A stretch of DNA of 64,000 nucleotides from UM-FILTER-40-17 sp032251335 (GTDB taxonomy: Bacteria; Bacteroidota; Bacteroidia; Flavobacteriales; Flavobacteriaceae). This document shows, piece after piece, positions 43,175-52,415 of the stretch. The notes beneath the pieces were generated by a model. It worked only from the letters and a program-made list of their open reading frames with translations, had not been told where the DNA came from and made no database searches. The position numbers were made by a program, and so were the translations under genes. Positions within the stretch are counted from its first letter, which is position 1. Every line of letters begins with the position of its first letter. Where the stretch lies: contig JAVVDW010000006.1 of the NCBI GenBank assembly GCA_032251335.1, positions 62,001 to 126,000 of the forward strand, in the 5' to 3' direction.

Positions 43175-44023
43175 ATGAAATCAATCATTACCCTCTTCGT
43201 TTCAGTAAGTTGCTTTCTCGTTTCTCAATTGCAAGCCCAGTCTTTTCAGGGCATCGCGCATTACAAGACCAAAACGGCCATGAAAATCACCATGGACAGC
43301 ACCCAGGTTTCAAGCGAAATGCAACAGCAAATCAACGAAATGATGAAAAAGCAAATGGAGAAGGAATACACCTTGCAGTTTGACGCAACCACTTCTACCT
43401 ATAAACAAGACGAAAGTTTGGGCGCGCCTGCTACAGGCGGTGGCAGTATGGTATTTTCTTTTTCTGACGGCAACAGTGGTGTTTTGTTCCGCAACACCAA
43501 AGACAAAACATTTGTGAAAGAAACGGATTTGTTCGGGAAAGCTTTTTTGGTCAAAGACAGTTTAAAAGTCTATGATTGGAAACTGGCGAACGAATCTAAA
43601 AAAATCGGGAATTACACCTGCTACAAAGCAACTTTTGAGCGGGAAGTGAAGCAATTCAGTTTTTCCACAGACAAAAAAAGCGAGACGGACTCCATCGCTG
43701 ATAAAAAAGAAGAAGTAAAAAAGCAAACCATCACGGCTTGGTACACGCCCGAAATCCCGGTCAACATCGGGCCGTCCAACTATTGGGGACTGCCCGGGCT
43801 CATCCTCGAAGTCAACGACGGGAACACAACCATGATTTGTGACAAAATCGTCATCAACCCGAAGGAAAAAATCGCCATTGAACAACCCAAAAAAGGCAAA
43901 GAAGTCACCCAAGCCGAATATGACAAATTGTTTGATGAAAAAATGAAAGAAATGCAGGAAATGTACGGCGGCGGCAAAAAAGGCAAAGATGGGAACAGCT
44001 TCGAAATCAGGATTGGGAATTGA
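43175..44023 (+). CDS. GLPGLI family secreted protein
   Basis: Exported Bacteroidota protein of 282 residues named for the motif seen here as YWGLPGLILEVND. Signal peptide MKSIITLFVSVSCFLVSQLQ is cleaved near QAQ; ATG 43175 is chosen because a start 13 codons upstream adds a non-signal extension. Members are usually encoded next to TonB receptors of the OMP beta-barrel type, as here (44121). The lysine-rich region after residue 150 is typical. Function is not known; it probably acts with that receptor in the cell envelope. Confidence 0.92.
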   Translation: MKSIITLFVSVSCFLVSQLQAQSFQGIAHYKTKTAMKITMDSTQVSSEMQQQINEMMKKQMEKEYTLQFDATTSTYKQDESLGAPATGGGSMVFSFSDGNSGVLFRNTKDKTFVKETDLFGKAFLVKDSLKVYDWKLANESKKIGNYTCYKATFEREVKQFSFSTDKKSETDSIADKKEEVKKQTITAWYTPEIPVNIGPSNYWGLPGLILEVNDGNTTMICDKIVINPKEKIAIEQPKKGKEVTQAEYDKLFDEKMKEMQEMYGGGKKGKDGNSFEIRIGN

Positions 44024-44047
44024 TTTTAAAAACGAATACATCCCCTA

Positions 44048-44080
44048 AAACCCGAAAGGTTTTCAAAACCTTTCGGGTTT
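44048..44080. repeat. 33-bp perfect palindrome (copy 1), likely terminator
   Basis: Arms of 16 bp (AAACCCGAAAGGTTTT and its inverse) around a single C. It lies 24 bp after the GLPGLI stop and 40 bp before the next ATG. Ends in TTT on both strands, so it can act as a bidirectional intrinsic terminator. Confidence 0.8.
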
Positions 44081-44120
44081 AAAATCAACGATTTCCTTCC
44101 TAATTTCATCACTTTTCGAT

Positions 44121-46808
44121 ATGCAAAAAAATACCCTATTTATTCTATTAGGTTTCCTAATCCTTTGCCTAAACCTGACCGCGCAAACAGTCCGCGTTTC
44201 CGGTACGGTCAAAGATTCGTTGGGCAATCCGTTGGAGATGGCAAATGTATTGGCCGTGGACGTGTTGGCAAACGGCATCGCTTCCTATTCGGTCACCGAT
44301 GCGCAAGGCAGGTATAAATTGGATTTGGAAATAGGCAAAAACTACCTCATCCGGAGCAGTTATGTTGGTTTCACCATGTTTGAAGAAAAGTTGCTGCTCA
44401 GCGAGCCAAAACCCATCGAGAAACACATTGTGATGAAGCCGCAAAACGCCTTGGACGAAGTGGAGCTCATCTACGAAATGCCGGTGGTGGTGAAGGGCGA
44501 TACCATCGTTTACAAAGCAGATGCCTTCACCACGGGCAATGAAAAGAAATTGAAAGATGTGTTGGAAAAACTGCCCGGGTTTCAGGTGGACAAAGAAGGA
44601 AATGTAAAAGTACAGGGCAAGGATGTCAGCAAGGTGATGGTGGAAGGCAAAGATTTTTTTGACGGCGACACCAAGACGGCTTCCAAAAACCTGCCTGCCG
44701 ACGCGGTGGACAAGGTGGAAGTGCTACAAAATTTTAACGATGTAGGACCATTGGGAAGTGTTAACGACAGCGATGCCATCGCGCTCAACATCAAACTGAA
44801 AGACGGGAAAAAGAGCATGCTTTTTGGCGATGTGGCAGCTTCCGGCGGCCACGACGAGCGCTATGCCGGCCATGCCAACTTGTTTTTGTACAAACCCAAA
44901 AGCAGTTTTAATTTTATCGGCGACCTCAACAACATAGGCGAGCCGGCGCTGACCCTGCAAGATTATTTTCGTTTCAACGGCGGTTTTGGCGGGCTTTCGC
45001 AACGCAGCGGCTCATCCATCAATATTGCTTCGGACGATGCAGGCTTTTTGCCCTTGCGCGACAACAGAGCGGCCAATATTGATTCTCGTTTTGCGGGTTT
45101 GAACTACACGCTCAATCCGAATAAAAAATGGAACTTTTCAGGGTTTGGTATGTTTTTGGGCAGCAACACCGACCTGCGTTCTGAAACCTCGCGCACCTAT
45201 CTTCGCGAAGATGGAAACCTATTGGAAGAATTGACCGATAAAACCAACCAGCGGAACAATTCGGGACAAATCAAACTGACCGGAAAATACAAACCCACAA
45301 GCAGGCTCGAAATCAGGTCGCAAACCTTTTTCAAATATGCCGACATCAACCAAAAAGAAAATCAAAACTCCGATTTTTCGGGGACTGTCAACACCATTGC
45401 TTCCGAAAACAGGCAACATCCGTTGACGTTTAACCAGAGTTTGAACGCGTATTTCGCCCAAAGCGACCGACACATTTTTTCGTTCGAAAGCCAGTTTTTG
45501 TACAAACAGCAAGATCCGTTTTTCGATTTGGCAACCAGCCAACGACAGTTTGCCGGCATCATTCCCACGGTAGATGACGAAGTATTTAACCTTTTGCAAA
45601 ACCGAAATGTTTTTACCCGAAAATTGGATACGCGCTTGAGCTATTATTATGTTTTCAACAAAAAAAACCACTTGAATGTAACCGTTGGAAACGTGACGGC
45701 CAATCAGTTTCTCGGTTCTTCGTTGACACAGTTGACGACCGACGGCGACCGTATCGATTTTACAGAAGATGCGCTACTCAACCGTTTCCGGTACCGGTTT
45801 TCCGATACGTATGCCACCGTACAGCTCACCTCTAAATTGGGCGCATTTGAACTCCGGCCGGGTGTGAATGTCCATTTTTTCAACACCTCAAATTTTCAAT
45901 TCTCCGACAAGCAAAGCCATGACCAAGTGTTAGTTTTGCCAACGTTTAACGCCAAATACAACATTTCCAAAGCCCATTCGCTCACGCTGAATTACGGCAT
46001 CAAGGCCGAGTATGCCGATGTCAACAGTTTGGCATCGGGGGTTATCATCAGCGGGTACAACACTTTGTTTTCGGGCAACCGGGCGTTGGACAACCAATGG
46101 TACCACCAGGTTTCGCTGAATTATTTTAATTTCAATTCGTATAATTTTTCAAATATCTATGGCAATATTTCATACAGCCGAAGGATTGATGACATCACCA
46201 ACACGGTCCGGTTTGAAAATTTAGAACGGATTTTGACCACCGTCAATGCGGCTTCTGCCAACGACATCCTGAGCGGCTCGGCTACTTATGAGAAACGGTT
46301 CAGGAAGTTTAAAACCAACCTGACCACCAACATCAGTTACAGCAAAATCAACAACAGCATCAACGAGGTAGAAAACACCAACCGGACGCTGACCCAAAAC
46401 TACAAAGCTTCCGTAGAAAGCAATTTTAAAGACAGCCCGAACATAGAAATCGGTTTTGAGACGACCAATAATTTTTATACTGGGAGCCAAACCACCTCCC
46501 GTTTTGTGACGGACAGTCCGTTTGCAAGTATCGAAATCCCTTTTTTGAAGAACTTCCTGTTTGATGCTGATTACACCTACAACAACTACAAAAACCGTTC
46601 GCAAAGCACATCTACTGATTACGATTTTCTCAACGCACGGCTTACCTATTCACAAGACAAAAGTTCGTGGGAATTTTACCTTTACGGCACCAACCTGACC
46701 AACACCACATCTATCAACAACGACAGTTTTAACGATTTCATCATCAGCACCAACCGGTACATTGTGCAACCGCGTTATGTGTTAATTGGAGTCAAATTTA
46801 AAATCTGA
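44121..46808 (+). CDS. TonB-dependent receptor-like OMP beta-barrel protein
   Basis: Outer-membrane protein of 895 residues. Signal peptide ending LTAQ, carboxypeptidase-D regulatory-like domain (VSGTVKDSLGNPLEMANVL), a plug-like domain (LKDVLEKLPGFQVDKEGNVK and DVSKVMVEGKDFFDGDTK, split reading) and a large outer-membrane beta-barrel (OMP_b-brl_3 type) ending YVLIGVKFKI. This family is regularly paired with GLPGLI genes. The gene follows GLPGLI with a palindrome between them. Substrate unknown; the divergent two-component system may control it. Confidence 0.9.
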   Translation: MQKNTLFILLGFLILCLNLTAQTVRVSGTVKDSLGNPLEMANVLAVDVLANGIASYSVTDAQGRYKLDLEIGKNYLIRSSYVGFTMFEEKLLLSEPKPIEKHIVMKPQNALDEVELIYEMPVVVKGDTIVYKADAFTTGNEKKLKDVLEKLPGFQVDKEGNVKVQGKDVSKVMVEGKDFFDGDTKTASKNLPADAVDKVEVLQNFNDVGPLGSVNDSDAIALNIKLKDGKKSMLFGDVAASGGHDERYAGHANLFLYKPKSSFNFIGDLNNIGEPALTLQDYFRFNGGFGGLSQRSGSSINIASDDAGFLPLRDNRAANIDSRFAGLNYTLNPNKKWNFSGFGMFLGSNTDLRSETSRTYLREDGNLLEELTDKTNQRNNSGQIKLTGKYKPTSRLEIRSQTFFKYADINQKENQNSDFSGTVNTIASENRQHPLTFNQSLNAYFAQSDRHIFSFESQFLYKQQDPFFDLATSQRQFAGIIPTVDDEVFNLLQNRNVFTRKLDTRLSYYYVFNKKNHLNVTVGNVTANQFLGSSLTQLTTDGDRIDFTEDALLNRFRYRFSDTYATVQLTSKLGAFELRPGVNVHFFNTSNFQFSDKQSHDQVLVLPTFNAKYNISKAHSLTLNYGIKAEYADVNSLASGVIISGYNTLFSGNRALDNQWYHQVSLNYFNFNSYNFSNIYGNISYSRRIDDITNTVRFENLERILTTVNAASANDILSGSATYEKRFRKFKTNLTTNISYSKINNSINEVENTNRTLTQNYKASVESNFKDSPNIEIGFETTNNFYTGSQTTSRFVTDSPFASIEIPFLKNFLFDADYTYNNYKNRSQSTSTDYDFLNARLTYSQDKSSWEFYLYGTNLTNTTSINNDSFNDFIISTNRYIVQPRYVLIGVKFKI

Positions 46809-46865
46809 AAACAGTTTTTTAAAATAGCTGTTGTCTATTCTCTTTTTCTACATTAACTTTGCCCC

Positions 46866-46952
46866 GTCTCAAAGGGGTGCCAAACCCGACTTTGTCGGTC
46901 TAAGCTGAGATTATACCCATCGAACCTGGGCAGGTAATGCTGCCAAGGAAAA
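46866..46952 (+). ncRNA. TPP riboswitch (THI element)
   Basis: The conserved core is nearly complete: GGGGTGCC, hairpin P3 (CCGAC-TTT-GTCGG), the strictly conserved GCTGAGATTATACCC, then CGAACCTG and the second helix GCAGGTAATGCTGCC-AAGGAA. Such elements bind thiamine pyrophosphate and shut off thiamine genes. It sits 48 bp before the first ATG of a TonB receptor gene, a known arrangement for predicted thiamine receptors of Bacteroidota. Confidence 0.95.
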
Positions 46953-46999
46953 AAAGTCCGATTCGATACGGACAAAAAACATAACATTAACCCAGAATA

Positions 47000-49576
47000 A
47001 TGACCCCTTTTATTCGTAAAATTTTTTTACGGATGAAAATCTTTTATTCCCTTTCCAAAAACGCGAATTCTTTCCAAAAGTATTCGTGTATGGCCTTAAA
47101 ATGGCAAGTGTTTTTCTCAAAACCTCACGCTCTTTTCTCAAAACCTCACAGGTTTTTAAAACCTGTGAGGTTTGGCTTCGGTTTACAAAATCTTATGGTT
47201 CTAGGTTGCTTATACTTTTTCAGCTGCACCGTGAGCATGGCCCAAGCACAAAGTTTCAAGCTCTCCGGATCGGTTTTAGATCAGTCCCGCAACCCTTTAG
47301 CCAATGTCAACATTCTTGTTCAAAACACCGCTTACGCTACCTTTTCTAATGAGAAGGGTCAATTTGAGCTGCAACTTCCGCGCGGAAATTACAGGCTTAT
47401 TCTCAGTTATTTAGGCAATAAGAAAACGGAAATAGTTGAGTTTAAATCGGATTTGGTGCTCGAAATTGTTTTTCAAAACATTGACGTGGAACTTCAAGAA
47501 GTGATGGTTTCGTCCACCAGAGCAAGAAATACAGATCCGATGACCTTTGTCAATTTGGATAAAACCGAATTGGCCAAACGCAATCTGGGACAAGACATCC
47601 CCATTTTGCTCAATACCCAAACCGCCGTAGTCAGCACCAGCGATAATGGCTCGGGCGTGGGCTATACAGGATTGCGTATTCGAGGATCAGACGCCACTCG
47701 GGTAAACGTAACTATCAATGGTATTCCGTACAATGACGCCGAATCACAACAGACTTTTTGGGTGGACATACCCGATTTTGTCTCCTCCGTAGAAAATGTG
47801 CAAATCCAAAGGGGCGTGGGTACTTCGACCAACGGAGCGGGCGCTTTTGGCGCTAGTATCAATTTTTTGTCCGATGCCGTGAGCCCCGTTCCCTATGCCG
47901 AAGTATCGGGGTCGTTTGGCAGTTTCGACACGCGCAAAGCCACGGCCAAGTTTAGCACCGGAATACTGAACGACCATTTTGAGTTTACCGGACGCGGCTC
48001 CATCATCAAATCCAACGGGTATATAGATCGTGCTTTTTCCGACCTCAAGTCTTTTTATTTGTCGGGTACTTGGTTTGACGACAAAACCCAAGTGAAAGCC
48101 ATCGTTTTTGGCGGTTCGGAAGTCACTTACCAAGCTTGGTTCGGCATCGATAAAGAAACTTTAGAAACAGACAGAAGGTTCAACCCCGCCGGCATGTACA
48201 CCGACGACGAAGGCAATGTGTTTTTCTATGAAAACCAGGTGGACGACTACAAACAAGACCACTATCAGCTCCATATTTTTAGAGAATTGAGCCCTCGGTG
48301 GACAGCCAATTTGGCGCTTCACTACACCTTTGGCCGCGGTTTTTTTGAGGAATTTATTGAAGATGCCGATTTTGGCACTTACGGATTTACGCCCGTGGTG
48401 GTGAACGGCCAAGTCGTCAATACCACCGATTTGGTACAACGGCAATGGTTGGACAACGACTTTTTCGGCACCACTTTTTCGGCCAATTACAAAACTACCG
48501 GCTTCGATTTTACACTCGGCGGTGCCTGGAACCGCTATGACGGCGAGCATTTCGGCAAATTGGTTTTTGCCAACATCGGCGGAGACCGACCCGGACAAGA
48601 ACTCTATTTTAATGTAGGCAATAAAACCGATTTTAATGTGTATGGCAAAGCCAACTGGCGCCTCAACGACCGCCTAAGTTTGTATGGCGACCTGCAATTG
48701 CGTTATGTGGACTATGTAATCAGGGGTGAAGATTTAGGATTTGTAGACTTAGGCACTAAAGAATTTTTCACCTTTTTCAATCCCAAAGGTGGGCTTACCT
48801 ACCAGCTGAACGCGCGAAACCATTTTTATATTTCCTACGCCAAGGCGCATCGAGAGCCCAACCGCACCGATTTTGAAAACGGCAACCCCGAACCTGAATC
48901 TCTCGACGATTACGAAGCCGGTTGGCGCTACAAAGATGCCAAAAACAGCTTTAACATCAACCTATATTGGATGGATTACAGCAACCAACTCGTGCTCACC
49001 GGTGCCTTAGACGATGTGGGCAATCCCATCAGGCAAAACAGCGGACAGAGCCACCGCATCGGTTTGGAGATGGAGGCTACTTTATCTTTGAGCCCAAAAT
49101 GGACTTGGGCACCCAATGCCGCATTCAGTACCAATAAAAACCGCGATTTTGTCGCTTCAATTGATGGCGAACAACGCAAGCTCGGCACCACCAACCTGCC
49201 ATTTTCGCCCGAAATAGTATTGGGAAATATGATTGTTTACAAACCTATACACAACTTAGAACTCTCCCTGTTTTCCAAATATGTGGGGGAACAATACATG
49301 GGCAATTTAGACTTGGCCTCTTCCCAACTGCCCGATTATTTTGTGACAGATTTTAATGCGCAGTTCAGCACGGGAAAATGGCTGACGTTTAAAGATGTAA
49401 CCTTTAAATTTCTCATCAACAATCTTTTCGACAGGCAATATGTCTCCAACGGATTTTGGGGCACTTTCGATTTCGAAAATCCCGACAAACCTACAGGAGT
49501 GGAAACCGGATTTTTCTCCGGCTTTTATCCGCAAGCGGGCATCAATGTTTTGGGTGGCATCACGCTAGCCTTTTAA
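47000..49576 (+). CDS. TPP-riboswitch-controlled TonB receptor, probable thiamin uptake
   Basis: Outer-membrane TonB-dependent receptor, up to 858 residues. It has a carboxypeptidase-D-like domain (FKLSGSVLDQSRNPLANVNI), a plug (LRIRGSDATRVNVTINGIPY) and a barrel ending LGGITLAF. The upstream TPP riboswitch points to thiamin or a precursor as cargo. The start is unclear: 47000 fits the riboswitch spacing, but the signal sequence proper is MVLGCLYFFSCTVSMAQAQ from 47195, and 47090 is another candidate. The intervening 65 codons contain a 33-bp palindrome and a 17-bp tandem repeat, so the leader may be partly non-coding or grown by repeat insertion. Confidence 0.9.
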   Translation: MTPFIRKIFLRMKIFYSLSKNANSFQKYSCMALKWQVFFSKPHALFSKPHRFLKPVRFGFGLQNLMVLGCLYFFSCTVSMAQAQSFKLSGSVLDQSRNPLANVNILVQNTAYATFSNEKGQFELQLPRGNYRLILSYLGNKKTEIVEFKSDLVLEIVFQNIDVELQEVMVSSTRARNTDPMTFVNLDKTELAKRNLGQDIPILLNTQTAVVSTSDNGSGVGYTGLRIRGSDATRVNVTINGIPYNDAESQQTFWVDIPDFVSSVENVQIQRGVGTSTNGAGAFGASINFLSDAVSPVPYAEVSGSFGSFDTRKATAKFSTGILNDHFEFTGRGSIIKSNGYIDRAFSDLKSFYLSGTWFDDKTQVKAIVFGGSEVTYQAWFGIDKETLETDRRFNPAGMYTDDEGNVFFYENQVDDYKQDHYQLHIFRELSPRWTANLALHYTFGRGFFEEFIEDADFGTYGFTPVVVNGQVVNTTDLVQRQWLDNDFFGTTFSANYKTTGFDFTLGGAWNRYDGEHFGKLVFANIGGDRPGQELYFNVGNKTDFNVYGKANWRLNDRLSLYGDLQLRYVDYVIRGEDLGFVDLGTKEFFTFFNPKGGLTYQLNARNHFYISYAKAHREPNRTDFENGNPEPESLDDYEAGWRYKDAKNSFNINLYWMDYSNQLVLTGALDDVGNPIRQNSGQSHRIGLEMEATLSLSPKWTWAPNAAFSTNKNRDFVASIDGEQRKLGTTNLPFSPEIVLGNMIVYKPIHNLELSLFSKYVGEQYMGNLDLASSQLPDYFVTDFNAQFSTGKWLTFKDVTFKFLINNLFDRQYVSNGFWGTFDFENPDKPTGVETGFFSGFYPQAGINVLGGITLAF
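47112..47173. repeat. 33-bp perfect palindrome (copy 2) with 17-bp tandem repeat
   Basis: A 17-bp unit TTTTCTCAAAACCTCAC occurs at 47112-47128 and 47133-47149 (21-bp period, in frame as FSKPHAL/FSKPHRF). The second unit leads into a perfect palindrome at 47141-47173 with 16-bp arms (AAACCTCACAGGTTTT) around one T. It lies between riboswitch and signal sequence of the thiamin receptor gene. Confidence 0.8.
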
Positions 49577-49589
49577 TTTTTTCTGGCGT

Positions 49590-49625
49590 GTCTTCACAAC
49601 CCCCGCCAAGCGGGGTTGTGAAGAC
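49590..49625. repeat. 14-bp stem hairpin after thiamin receptor gene
   Basis: GTCTTCACAACCCC (49590-49603) and its inverse (49612-49625) form a strong hairpin 14 bp after the receptor stop codon. A GC-rich stretch follows (to about 49680) that is unlike the local sequence and resembles intergenic repeats of Flavobacteriia. It probably ends the receptor transcript or is a REP-like element. Confidence 0.6.
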
Positions 49626-49691
49626 CGGGCTTTCGGCAGTCGCACGCCTGCGGCGGTGCTTCAACAAAGCCTCAATCCCTCACGCAAGGAT

Positions 49692-49724
49692 AGCCCTGAA
49701 AGGTTTCTAAAACCTTTCAGGGCT
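49692..49724 (+). terminator. 33-bp palindrome (copy 3) with T-tract
   Basis: Arms AGCCCTGAAAGGTTTC and AAAACCTTTCAGGGCT around one T, one mismatch in 16, followed by TTTTTAT on the plus strand. Same 16+1+16 layout as copies 1, 2 and 4. Confidence 0.75.
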
Positions 49725-49770
49725 TTTTATTAAATGTGACTTTAGTTATAAAAAAATGAATTTTAACAGT

Positions 49771-49848
49771 TTTTTCGATGAATGACCCTATAATTCGATG
49801 AACGGTATATGGTTAATTTTATATCAATCAATCAGTTACATACTTTTG
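49771..49848 (+). promoter_or_regulatory. Direct repeats and -7 element before T9SS gene A
   Basis: TTCGATGAA occurs at 49774 and again at 49794 (20 bp apart); the -7 element TACTTTTG lies at 49841-49848, 46 bp after the second repeat, with no clear -33 box. A closely related pair occurs before the paralogous gene at 52416. Two direct repeats about two helical turns apart are typical for LytTR-type activators; the actual regulator is unknown. Confidence 0.55.
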
Positions 49849-49874
49849 CAACAGAATTTTTAAAGCCCCTAAGT

Positions 49875-52142
49875 ATGTCCAAAATTTCTACTTTTCCTTT
49901 ACGTTCATTTCAATATATTCTTTTCTTCCTTTTTTTAATCTTGTCCACACCGGGCAGTGCGCAGGTGGATTTGGCTCAGTGGCCTTTAATAGATAATTTG
50001 AATCCGATTAATTTAGTCCCCGAAGCAGATGCGCAAGCATTAACGGTTCAGGGAGTAAATTTTTGGTTTGACGGTGGTTTAAAGACATACGATTGGCCAA
50101 CGAGTAACAATATTAATGTTAATGAATTTATTCAGATCAGCATAAGGCCTTTAGCCGGTGAAAATTTATTCATCAACAATCTTCTTCTTACACACAGAGA
50201 GGCACGCTTCTTTGGAATTAGAGGTCCCAGACGTTATACCATCAGGTATTCATTTAATCCTAATTTTGCCGCGGGTACATTTACTAATTTAAGAAATAAT
50301 GCCAACACGGATGAGGTCGGCATTTCTGAAAACTTGCCCATCAACGTGTTAGTGGAAGACGGGCAAACCTTGTATATCAGATTTTACGGATTTCGTTCAC
50401 AGGCATTCTCTGGCGGCGGAGACTGGCAATTCGACGCCAACACCCTCCGCATCACAGGTACTGTAGAACGCTGTGGCGCAACCACCACGTGGACTTCCTC
50501 TTCATGGAACAACGGCGCACCAACGCTCAACACCAGTGTTCGCATCAATGCAGACTACAACACGCTCACCCAAGGCAACTTTCAGTCTTGTGAATTAGAA
50601 GTCAATCCGGGCAATACCTTAACCATCGCCCAAGGAACTTCGGTGACGGTCGAGAACTATATCAGTGTGAACGGCACCGGAAATATAGATGTAGAAAGTG
50701 GCGGAAGCTTGTTACAACTCAACGATAATGCTGTAAACACAGGCAACATCAACATACGCAGAAGCACCACACCGGTTACCAAGTTTGATTTTACCTATTG
50801 GTCTTCACCGGTTTCGGGTCGTCGCCTGTCAGATTTGTCGCCAGGAACTTTACGAGACAAGTATTTTTCATTCAACACCAATATCCAAAACTGGCAAACC
50901 GAGTTTGACGGGAATACGGTCATGCAAGCCGGTGTGGGCTATGCCGTGCGCTCGCCACAGTCTTTCTCAACCAGTGTATCCGGTATTTTCACGGCTAACG
51001 TGCAGGGTGTGCCTAACAACGGCGTTATTTCGGTACCTGTATCTGCGCCCAATCCCGGCAGTGTGGCCTTAATCGGCAATCCGTATCCGTCTGCTATAGA
51101 TGCGGATATTTTTATTCAGCAAAATAGCACTGTTTTGGGTGGTGCGCTCTATTTTTGGACACACAATACGCCCATTGCCAACAACATATACAACACCAAC
51201 GATTACGCAGTTTATACTTTGTTTGGTGGTACTGGCACCAGCGGAAGCCCCATTCCCAATGGTCAAATTGCCTCCGGGCAAGGGTTTTTTGTGAATTTAG
51301 CAAGCGGTGGAAATATTACCTTTAACAATAGCCAACGAATAGCCGGGGGTAACAACCAGTTTTTTAGGGCAAACCGTCCAAAAGACAAAGTAGTATCGCT
51401 AGGAAGTGCCACACAAGTGCAAACAGCATCAACAACAAATGCTACCGCAGTTGAGACAAACAAAAATAGGATTTGGCTTAATTTGACAAATGACCAAGGT
51501 GCATACAGCCAAGCTTTGATGGGCTATGCTGCTTCGGCAACCGACGGCGAAGACAAACTTTGGGATGCATCTTACTTCGACGGCTTTGCCAATGTGATTG
51601 GTTTTTACACGCTCATGAATGGCAATCGTTTTTCTGTGCAAGCCAAAGGTATTCCTCAAAACCCTACAGAAGATAGTTTTTTATTGGGTTTCAGAACCAA
51701 TATCAGTGGTGAGTTTTCCATTTCTCTAGACAAATTGGATGGTTTATTTGAAGATATGGATGGCATTTTGCTGATAGACCAACTTACAGGGCAAAATCAA
51801 AACCTGAAAGAAAGTGATTACACCTTCACCACCCAAAAAGGTGTGTTCAATGAGCGTTTTATCATTCAATTTGCCAACCGCACATTGAGTCTTGACGATT
51901 CAACTTTGCTCACCGAAAACGAAGTTAAAATATATACTTCGGGATCGCAATTACAGATTGAATCAAATATCGACTTGCTCTATCATATTTCTATCTTCGA
52001 CCTGACCGGTAAACGCTTGTTTACCAAATCTAACATAGATAACAATAAACTGATTTTGCCTGCCCAGATGCAAAGAGGTGTATTGTTGGTCAAAATCAAA
52101 CTTCAGAACGGAAAATCGGTCGTCAAAAAGGTCGTTTTTTAA
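49875..52142 (+). CDS. T9SS-secreted surface protein (paralogue A)
   Basis: Exported protein of 755 residues from ATG 49875, which opens a good signal peptide (MSKISTFPLRSFQYILFFLF, cleaved near SAQ). The middle has a module shared with the next gene and the giant protein at 28-33 kb: FDFTYWSSPVSG, LIGNPYPSAIDAD, GALYFWTHN, GQGFFVNLASGG and FNNSQRIAGG. The C-terminus (YHISIFDLTGKRLFTK, ending SVVKKVVF) is a type-A T9SS sorting domain. N-terminal 200 residues are not recognised. Probably an attached cell-surface or matrix protein. Confidence 0.88.
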   Translation: MSKISTFPLRSFQYILFFLFLILSTPGSAQVDLAQWPLIDNLNPINLVPEADAQALTVQGVNFWFDGGLKTYDWPTSNNINVNEFIQISIRPLAGENLFINNLLLTHREARFFGIRGPRRYTIRYSFNPNFAAGTFTNLRNNANTDEVGISENLPINVLVEDGQTLYIRFYGFRSQAFSGGGDWQFDANTLRITGTVERCGATTTWTSSSWNNGAPTLNTSVRINADYNTLTQGNFQSCELEVNPGNTLTIAQGTSVTVENYISVNGTGNIDVESGGSLLQLNDNAVNTGNINIRRSTTPVTKFDFTYWSSPVSGRRLSDLSPGTLRDKYFSFNTNIQNWQTEFDGNTVMQAGVGYAVRSPQSFSTSVSGIFTANVQGVPNNGVISVPVSAPNPGSVALIGNPYPSAIDADIFIQQNSTVLGGALYFWTHNTPIANNIYNTNDYAVYTLFGGTGTSGSPIPNGQIASGQGFFVNLASGGNITFNNSQRIAGGNNQFFRANRPKDKVVSLGSATQVQTASTTNATAVETNKNRIWLNLTNDQGAYSQALMGYAASATDGEDKLWDASYFDGFANVIGFYTLMNGNRFSVQAKGIPQNPTEDSFLLGFRTNISGEFSISLDKLDGLFEDMDGILLIDQLTGQNQNLKESDYTFTTQKGVFNERFIIQFANRTLSLDDSTLLTENEVKIYTSGSQLQIESNIDLLYHISIFDLTGKRLFTKSNIDNNKLILPAQMQRGVLLVKIKLQNGKSVVKKVVF

Positions 52143-52151
52143 GAAAGTTGT

Positions 52152-52243
52152 TTTTTTTCGATAAACGGTTGTGAATAATCGATAAAACGATGTGTTTCAA
52201 ACGCATTGATTATCAAAAGAATGAATGGGTTTTGATACCTTTG
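52152..52243 (+). promoter_or_regulatory. Direct repeats and -7 element before T9SS gene B
   Basis: TCGATAAA occurs at 52158 and 52179 (21 bp apart) and matches the TCGATGAA pair before paralogue A, including the preceding T tract. The -7 element TACCTTTG is at 52236-52243. The distance from second repeat to -7 element is 57 bp here and 46 bp at gene A, a difference of one helical turn. The remaining gap to 52415 shows nothing else. Confidence 0.5.
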
Positions 52244-52415
52244 TAGGGTAATTTGACCTTACTAGCTAAACGCTGATTTTTTTTGCCCCTCTTACATTTT
52301 ATAGCAAGCCCCTTTGCTGATGGTTTCTAAAGCGCCCCAACTTTGGTTCTTAGTTTTTAGTTCTTTTAAAAGTCTTTTACAGAGGTTTATTCAATCATTT
52401 TAATACACCGTAGCC

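Noticed and set aside
46953..46998. Hairpin GTCCG-N8-CGGAC after the riboswitch as a terminator
   Set aside because: Short stem followed by A residues on the plus strand, so no T-tract in the relevant direction.
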